Program-made: the position numbers and the translations under genes
Part shown: in pieces, positions 57,982 to 64,000 of the stretch
How positions within the stretch are numbered: position 1 is the first letter of the stretch
Layout: every line of letters starts with the position of its first letter
Assembly (NCBI GenBank): GCA_023313575.1
Contig: JAJTTP010000002.1
Span: 868,001-932,000 of the forward strand
From: Eutypella sp. D-1
Taxonomy: Eukaryota > Ascomycota > Sordariomycetes > Xylariales > Diatrypaceae
Length of the DNA: 64,000 nucleotides
Reading direction: 5' to 3'
Notes under the pieces: generated by a model
Seen by the model: the letters and a program-made list of their open reading frames with translations, nothing else
The model's database searches: none
What the model was told of the DNA's origin: nothing

Positions 57982-60114
57982 TCAATCATGGAGACCACCC
58001 CACTCGCTCTCTTCACCAGCCGCGTCCGCACCTTGATCTCCCTCCGCGTCCCCGTCTCCATCGCCTCTGAACTTTCTCCTTTTGCTCCCGGCGATGGCCT
58101 CGCGCCTGTTATGCTCCTTGCGTCTCTCCCACGCGCTCTTGGACGTGATCTTCGCTTTTGCTCCGCTACCTATCCTGGACTCGGCGCCGCCGTGCTTCTT
58201 GAGTTTCTTCTTTTCCTCCTTGCCGACCCTAGGTAGGGCATCCATGAGCCAGTCGGGCACGGCGCTGTCGCCCCCGTCGTCCTTCTGTCCGGCCTGCTTC
58301 TCGCTCAGCGCAATGACGTTGGCGATGCTCTTGAGGTGCGGCACGTCCTCCTTGGTGTAGAACGTAACGGCGACGCCACCCTCGTGACCGGCGCGCCCCG
58401 TGCGTCCCACACGGTGCACGTAGGCGGCCGCCGTGGCGGGGATGTCGTAGTTAATGACGCCATTGACGCCGCGGAAGTCGATCCCCCGCATGAGTAGGTC
58501 CGTCGTAATGAGGACCCATATCTCACCCGCGCGGAACTTGGACACGATGGCGGACCTCTGGGGTTCGGAGAGTGACGAGTGCAGGGCGGCAATGCGAGTG
58601 GAGCCGCCAGCCTGGATGGGAATGTCGAATTTGAGCTCGTTGTGCAGCGCCGTCGCGCGCTCGATGGTCTGCGTGAAGACCAGGAAGGGAAGCTTCATTT
58701 CCGGCGCCGAGTTACCGGAGGAATTCGGATGAAGAAGCTGGCGCAGCGCATAGAGCTTCCCTTGCTCGGTCGCCGTGTAGATAAGCTTATGCTTTATGCT
58801 AGGGACAGCAGTGTCCTTCAAACCCACCACCAAGCGGACAAGTGGAGCGGTTTCACGCGGTTTGAGTTGTTCTGATATCAGACTCTCTGCGGAAGAGTCC
58901 ATCGTAGCAGACCAGCAAGATACCCGCAACGCCTCATCGGTACAAAGATTCCAGATCCCTATCGTCTGCTCGCGGAAAAGGGGGTCTAGGAGAACGTCGG
59001 CTTCGTCCAATATTAAAGACTTCACAGAGGTGAGCGTCCTCCGTTTCGAGCCTTTTGTAAGGAAATTCAGAAGAAGCAATGGCGTCGTGACAAGAATGTC
59101 GGCCTTGGTGACAGGTCCTGTTGTGGGTTCGGAATCATCCGCTGCCTCATCCTCGGAAGAAGCGTCTCCCTCTTCTTCTGAGGATTCATCCTCACTCTGC
59201 TCAGCCTCCACCGGTATCCGCATCCCTTTCTTCATACCAACGACCTTGACACCGGTGCCTTGAGCGAGCTTCCTCCCCTCGTTCACGATCTGGTGTGCTA
59301 GCTCACGCGTTGGCGCAATGATAATGGCTTCAGTAGCATGCTGCTTCTGCTCGAGCCCGTCTGCATCTGCCCTCCGTCGCAGTATCTTATTGATGGCGGG
59401 GATTAGGAATGCGAGGGTTTTGCCGCTTCCCGTAGGGGCGACCGCTAAGAAATCGACACCATCATGACTTCCGAGATCCACGTTTTCTATCGAAGATGAC
59501 CGCAAAGCAGCTTTAGGATCCAGGAGAAGCGGGAGACTGGCCAATTGGACCTCGGTGGGTATGCGGTAGCCCTGCTTCGCTAGATTTTCACTCAATCTGG
59601 TGGAGATGTTGTAGACAGATCGAAGCTCAGAGAAGGAAGTCAGGGGCTGTGGGTATAATTGCGGTTTGGTATCTTTAGATTTTGGCTGGATATCCTTCTT
59701 TTTCTTCTTTTTGGACTTTTTAACTTTTGCTTTTGGATCATCACGGGAGGACAAGAGGGTAAATTTGAGGCGATGTGATCGAAGAATTTGGCGGACCTCG
59801 TCATCATCGAGAGTCGGGGTTGCTTTCGGTTTTTTCTTTGTGTCCTTGGTTTCCTTGGCCGATAATTGCGCGGGAGCCTGAGCTTTCACCTTCTGCTTCT
59901 GAGAATCTCGTGGGGCAAAGAAATCAACGTCGTCGTCGGCCTCATCGGCGGTCGGATCTGGTAGGGGCTGATCTTCGTTTCTCTTCCGCTTCACACCTCT
60001 CGTAGGATCATTATATAGCTGTGGATTTGGTTGTTGCTTCGATATGGGTTTCGTATCGACTGGTTTCGTCGCGGTCTTCTTCGTCCCCCGCGACAACAGT
60101 TTTAACACATCCAT
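57982..60114 (-). CDS. ROK1: ATP-dependent RNA helicase ROK1 (DDX52), ribosome biogenesis
   Basis: Intronless, 710 residues. The start is ATG at 60114 because the protein then begins MDVLKLLSRG, the usual ROK1 N terminus; the frame is open upstream but hydrophobic and lacks an ATG there. Helicase motifs: GSGKT (229-233), PTRELAHQ (268-275), DEAD (370-373), SAT (402-404), and HRVGRTGRAG near the C terminus. A Lys-rich stretch (about 130-140) and basic C-terminal tail (GSKRRKFRGD) fit nucleolar localisation. ROK1 acts in 18S rRNA maturation and 40S assembly with snR30 and Rrp5 in yeast. An acidic Glu/Asp/Ser insertion (307-330) between motifs Ia and Ib is notable. The gene diverges from xylitol dehydrogenase, 1.3 kb away. 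Confidence 0.93.
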   Translation of the reverse strand: MDVLKLLSRGTKKTATKPVDTKPISKQQPNPQLYNDPTRGVKRKRNEDQPLPDPTADEADDDVDFFAPRDSQKQKVKAQAPAQLSAKETKDTKKKPKATPTLDDDEVRQILRSHRLKFTLLSSRDDPKAKVKKSKKKKKKDIQPKSKDTKPQLYPQPLTSFSELRSVYNISTRLSENLAKQGYRIPTEVQLASLPLLLDPKAALRSSSIENVDLGSHDGVDFLAVAPTGSGKTLAFLIPAINKILRRRADADGLEQKQHATEAIIIAPTRELAHQIVNEGRKLAQGTGVKVVGMKKGMRIPVEAEQSEDESSEEEGDASSEDEAADDSEPTTGPVTKADILVTTPLLLLNFLTKGSKRRTLTSVKSLILDEADVLLDPLFREQTIGIWNLCTDEALRVSCWSATMDSSAESLISEQLKPRETAPLVRLVVGLKDTAVPSIKHKLIYTATEQGKLYALRQLLHPNSSGNSAPEMKLPFLVFTQTIERATALHNELKFDIPIQAGGSTRIAALHSSLSEPQRSAIVSKFRAGEIWVLITTDLLMRGIDFRGVNGVINYDIPATAAAYVHRVGRTGRAGHEGGVAVTFYTKEDVPHLKSIANVIALSEKQAGQKDDGGDSAVPDWLMDALPRVGKEEKKKLKKHGGAESRIGSGAKAKITSKSAWERRKEHNRREAIAGSKRRKFRGDGDGDAEGDQGADAAGEESEWGGLHD

Positions 60115-61434
60115 GGTATTCTGTAGAAACCGTGTGTGGAATGCGGGTGTGTCGTAGATCCGGAAGATGCCAAAAAATATGAAAATGCAAAAATGCGAAA
60201 GAAAAAGAAGGCAAAAAACCAAGGTACCTTCAACAAATTGCGAATAACGGGGCACACACCTGGATGCATCGCACCTGCATGACAGCTGGGCTACTGGATC
60301 TTTCTTTCCTTGACAAATTTTGGCGGTAAGAAATTCTGCCGGATCTTAATTGATCTTATCTCATGAAAGTTGCTGCTATAGCAAGTCTTTATCTTATCTA
60401 TCTTATCTGAAATACTCTACCTAGGTGCCTGCCTACACGCATTACAAGAAGTACCTGTCTGTATTTGAATTAGGTGCTCTACCACTGGGCTTATTACTGA
60501 AGTTCTCTTGATCTTCAATAATGCTTGGCTGGTAAATATGGATTATTTCACCTTCAAACACACACAACCACAAGGGAAAAACAACGTTCACAGTCAAACC
60601 GTTCTGGTCTCATGCCTGATGGTGTGTCCAGTGCTAACTCCATAATAAAATGCCAATCAACGGAGTACGAGGTACAATGAGCTTCGTAAAAGGAAGCACC
60701 GACAGTCCGAATCCATTTTAGAACAGCTTGAATCTCGTGGATACTGAACAAGTTGCAAGCTCTTCGTAATAACAGAGTCATGGGATCACTGACTGCCGAT
60801 AAAGTAGCGCCATGAAATATCTTATTTTATCACCCCCGTACTCCGGCGTCTGTCATGCTCAACTGCGAACTTTCCAAGACCGGACGCCGTGACACGTCTA
60901 ATTGGTGCGGTTGAACGACCGGCTAAATTCGCCCGTGGCGAGCATCATTCTACCTAAGTAAGTAGCAGAGAAGCCTCTGGGCCTTCTCCGACAGGCCGTC
61001 CAGGGGGGGGCCGAGACTTGAGAATTATCCCCACCCTTTGAGCTACCCTAGGTAAAGTTTCTGGCGCATCTCTTGCGTTCTGTGGTGCGTCTATATGGTG
61101 GGGGGAAACCAACCATCTGCCCCGCGTCGATGTTGGACTGGACCACGGGATCGTGTTTGATACGATGCTGTTTTCTGCTTTTTTAGCGGTTCTTAAACCA
61201 GGGCCAGGCCACCCGACAGACCATACTGTGTGTATAGGTATAATGAAGAGGAGGTGAAAATATATATTTCCCGAGAATAAATATTTTATCTATTGATCCG
61301 GTATACTTGCTTTTTTCGACCTTTTCTCTCTCCATAACCTCCAGTAACCTCTCTGCTGTTCTATTAATATTTTTAAAAAGCTGTATTTGAGTGCATATAG
61401 AGATTGAACGTGACATAACAAGGACAGCGTCAAG
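60115..61434. other. divergent promoter region ROK1 / xylitol dehydrogenase
   Basis: 1.3 kb with TACCTAGGTG- and CCTAGGTA-type words at about 60416 and 61047, and a G run at 61002-61010. No gene seen. The stretch just left of 61435 is AT-rich. Confidence 0.5.
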
Positions 61435-62581
61435 ATGGACCCGAAATCAGCCAGCGTTCGTGATTCCCCTTTCCAACTCTCAAGGTTATATACATGTCTT
61501 AAAGCTCACCAAAAACAACCGATAGAACCTCTCTTTCATCCTCAACAAGCCCAATGACGTAACCTTCGCAGAGCGGCCCGTGCCCAAGCTCACGGACCCC
61601 CACGACGTCCTCGTCGCCGTGAACTACACCGGCATCTGCGGCTCCGACGTGCACTACTGGGTCCACGGCGCCATCGGGCATTACGTCGTGAAGGACCCCA
61701 TGGTGCTGGGCCACGAGTCCGCCGGCACCGTGGTCGAGGTCGGGTCCGCGGTCAAGACGCTGCAGAAGGGCGACCGCATCGCCCTCGAGCCCGGCTACCC
61801 CTGCCGCCGCTGCGGGCCCTGCCTCGCCGGAAAGTACAACCTCTGCCCGGAGATGCGGTTCGCCGCCACCCCGCCCTACGACGGCACTCTGACCGGCTTC
61901 TGGACCGCCCCCGCCGACTTCTGCTACAAGCTGCCCGACACCGTCTCCCTGCAGGAAGGCGCTCTGATCGAGCCCCTCGCCGTCGCCGTGCATATCGTGC
62001 GCCAGGCGGCCGTCAGCCCGGGACAGTCCGTCGTGGTCATGGGCGCGGGGCCCGTGGGACTGCTGTGCGCGGCCGTGGCGCGCGCCTTCGGCGCCTCCAC
62101 CGTCGTCTCCGTCGACATCGTGCAGTCGAAGCTGGACTTCGCGCGGTCCTTCTGCTCCACGCACGTGTACGCGAGCCAGCGGGTGTCGGCGGAGGAGAAC
62201 GCGGCCAATATCCGGCGGGAGGCCGGGTTGCCCGAGGGCGCGGACGCCGTCATCGACGCCAGCGGCGCCGAGCCCAGTATCCAGGCCAGCCTGCACGTCG
62301 TGCGCAACGGCGGCGTCTACGTGCAGGGCGGCATGGGCCGCTCCGACGTCACTTTCCCCATCATGGCCCTCTGCCTCAAGGAGGTCACTGCCAAAGGCAG
62401 CTTCCGCTACGGCAGCGGCGACTACAAGCTCGCTGTCGACCTCGTCGCCTCCGCCCGCGTCGACGTCAAGCGCCTTGTCAGCGGCGTCGTCCCCTTCGCC
62501 CAGGCCGAGGAGGCCTTCGCCAAGGTAAAGGAGGGCGAGGTCATCAAGATGCTCATCGCCGGCCCCAACGAGAAGATCTGA
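61435..62581 (+). CDS. xdh1: xylitol dehydrogenase (D-xylulose reductase), zinc-dependent MDR
   Basis: Predicted exons 61435-61455 (7 codons) and 61526-62581 give 358 residues. The first exon is inferred: ATG, then a GTTCGT donor and GATAG acceptor restore the normal N terminus (NLSFILNKPNDVTF) of fungal xylitol dehydrogenases, which the second exon alone lacks. Zinc site: Cys45, His70/Glu71, Glu156. Structural zinc: Cys100, 103, 106 and 114. The Rossmann motif GAGPVG (180-185) with Asp204 at the end of the second strand predicts NAD+ rather than NADP+. The enzyme converts xylitol to D-xylulose in fungal D-xylose and L-arabinose catabolism, in the cytosol. The sequence is close to the Trichoderma type. 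The symbol is from family resemblance, not from a search. Confidence 0.87.
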
Positions 62582-63202
62582 GCGGGGTGCTAGTGTGATA
62601 ATCTTTTTATCTCAATGGGCAGACTTCGCCCCAGACATGCATTTCTTATCATAAATAAAATAAGGTCAAGGAAGTGGGCTAGATGGGTGGGTAGTTGTGG
62701 GATTTGCATCTAATGACTTCTTGAATAAATCGTGGCGAAAGGGCATCATCGGGCGGTTCAGGGCGGGAGGTCGTGGAGCGGCGGTGTGTGCATAAGTGAT
62801 TGGTAAGATGGCATGTAGTCGGTGCTGGGTTATCTTGAAAATACATAATTTACGACTTTTTTTTTTCTGTCCACGCACCATGCCGGGAACTCATACTGCT
62901 GATTTGCTGTTCGATTAAAACCTGCAGCTGCTCTTGTGCTGTGCTTACACGCCGATGTATATGATCGAAACAATGTTTAATCCTAAGCCATTTCGAAAAT
63001 GAAAATCCACGACGGATTGAGCGGTGCAATAGCTTCAATGACAACAATTGTATTGCTCGTCAAAGAGCCAGCTAAGCCACATTCTTGTACATGTAGACAT
63101 GGCGTCGCTTAAGCCTATATATACTTTTTTTTTAGCATACCTGCTATTCCCCAATTAACCTCCCCCCCGCCAAACCCTTCGCTTGATTCACCTAATCCAT
63201 GC
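62582..63202. other. convergent 3' region
   Basis: 620 bp between xylitol dehydrogenase (+) and beta-mannosidase (-). It has T-rich stretches near 62860 and 63125-63134, the latter probably part of the beta-mannosidase 3' end. No gene seen. Confidence 0.5.
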
Positions 63203-64000
63203 CTAGTATCTGGTACCGAAGACGGTGCCCTCGTGGACGCCGCGGACGGGGATCTCCACCGTCTCGCCAGGGACGAGATCAACGAGGTTATCACCAAAGA
63301 CAACCGCGTCGTCGCCGTCGCTGCGCTCGAGGGCGAGGCCCTTGACAGGGACCTCAGCGCTGACCCTCACGACCCCCGTATTCCCGCCCGGCTCAGCCAG
63401 TCTGAGCTCCGCGCGCAGCTCCCGGGGTTTCTGCAGGTGCAGGTACTTGAGGGGTTCGGGCCAGTTGACGTAGCGGGCGAGCTGGACGCCGTCGGCGGCG
63501 CGGACGAGGTACGTGGCGACGACGGTGCGGGGCTCGTCGCCGGAGCGGCGGACGGGGACCTCGAGGGCCGCGACCTCGGTGCTGCGGTTGCGTTGCAGCG
63601 TCAGGCGGCGCGCGAGGACGGACTCGTGGGTCCGCTCGCCCGTCTCGACGTCCCAGGCGCGCAGCACGACGTCGACGTCCACGACGTCGTCGCGGGGCAG
63701 CAGGTTCGAGGCCCAGACCTCGATCTCGGTCGTGGTGCGCACGCCGGTGCGGCTGTGGCGGTGCTCCGGGTCCGGGTGTCGGTGCTCGCGGCGCGTCATG
63801 CCGAGGGTCAGGTCTGCCATCTCGCGCCGCACCGTGTAGTACGCGTGCTTGGGGCGCAGGTAGTAGTCGGCGATGGACCAGCTGGTGACGGGCCAGCAGT
63901 CGTTGGTCTGCCAGACGAGGGCGCCGGCGCAGTACTCGCGCCCGGGCCCGCGCCACTGCCGCTTCCACAGCCGGTACGCGCTCGCGAGGCATTCGGCCTG
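63203..64000 (-). CDS. beta-mannosidase, GH2, C-terminal part (runs off the right edge)
   Basis: 265 residues, open to the window end on the minus strand; the N-terminal and central parts lie outside. The sequence carries the GH2 beta-mannosidase hallmark ALVWQTNDCWPVTSWSIADY about 28 residues in, followed by RPKHAYYTVRRE and then beta-sandwich C-terminal domains. Cytosolic or secreted location cannot be judged because the N terminus is missing. The family hydrolyses terminal beta-D-mannose from manno-oligosaccharides. It converges on xylitol dehydrogenase. The catalytic Glu pair lies in the missing part. Confidence 0.9.
   Translation of the reverse strand, partial: QAECLASAYRLWKRQWRGPGREYCAGALVWQTNDCWPVTSWSIADYYLRPKHAYYTVRREMADLTLGMTRREHRHPDPEHRHSRTGVRTTTEIEVWASNLLPRDDVVDVDVVLRAWDVETGERTHESVLARRLTLQRNRSTEVAALEVPVRRSGDEPRTVVATYLVRAADGVQLARYVNWPEPLKYLHLQKPRELRAELRLAEPGGNTGVVRVSAEVPVKGLALERSDGDDAVVFGDNLVDLVPGETVEIPVRGVHEGTVFGTRY

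Noticed and set aside
61435..64000. Pentose/hemicellulose gene cluster
   Set aside because: Only two relevant genes, convergent rather than co-oriented, with no transporter or regulator between; chance proximity is as likely.

Overview
The window is nuclear DNA of a filamentous ascomycete (Pezizomycotina, most likely Sordariomycetes). Genes carry short introns (49-181 bp) with GTRNGT-type donors, CTAAC/CTGAC-like branch sites and YAG acceptors. The protein families are typical of this group (AltA1-like secreted protein, HeLo-ankyrin protein, fungal GT90, Trichoderma-like xylitol dehydrogenase). A 12-kb AT-rich island has the TpA-rich, CpA-poor look of repeat-induced point mutation (RIP).

Layout. 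1-3.8 kb: no supportable gene. 3.8-8.4 kb: a salicylaldehyde/vanillin-type aldehyde dehydrogenase (+), a small predicted N-myristoylated protein (+), and a short-chain dehydrogenase (-) with a long presequence-like N terminus. 8.4-12.1 kb: gene-free. 12.1-14.9 kb: a multi-pass GT90 glycosyltransferase (-). 17.9-21.5 kb: a KIN4-like protein kinase (-, three exons). 21.5-30.2 kb: gene-poor. 30.25-42.52 kb: AT-rich island bounded by long inverted repeats. It holds one full-length but mutated Ty3/Gypsy element on the minus strand (32961-39840, TSD CTATT), several solo LTRs (three insertions with exact 5-bp TSDs can be resolved, two of them nested inside a third LTR), and a GC-rich minisatellite. 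42.5-46.6 kb: no supportable gene.

46.6-53.0 kb: three plus-strand genes: an AltA1-like small secreted cysteine-containing protein (effector candidate), a HeLo-ankyrin protein, and a TPR-SET protein. 53.3-55.1 kb: a Dal5-type MFS anion transporter (-). 56.5-57.7 kb: a very GC-rich intronless Caps_synth/GT32-like glycosyltransferase (+). 58.0-60.1 kb: the ROK1/DDX52 DEAD-box helicase (-). 61.4-62.6 kb: xylitol dehydrogenase (+). 63.2-64.0 kb: the C-terminal part of a GH2 beta-mannosidase (-) running off the right edge.

How the parts relate. The xylitol dehydrogenase and beta-mannosidase at the right end both belong to hemicellulose sugar use, but they converge and are not an operon. The AltA1-like effector candidate and the HeLo-ankyrin gene are the first genes right of the RIP-affected island, an arrangement known from compartmentalised ('two-speed') plant-associated fungal genomes. 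No rRNA, tRNA, CRISPR or biosynthetic cluster core enzyme could be supported. All exon boundaries come from reading frame, splice motifs and family pattern; no transcript data were available.
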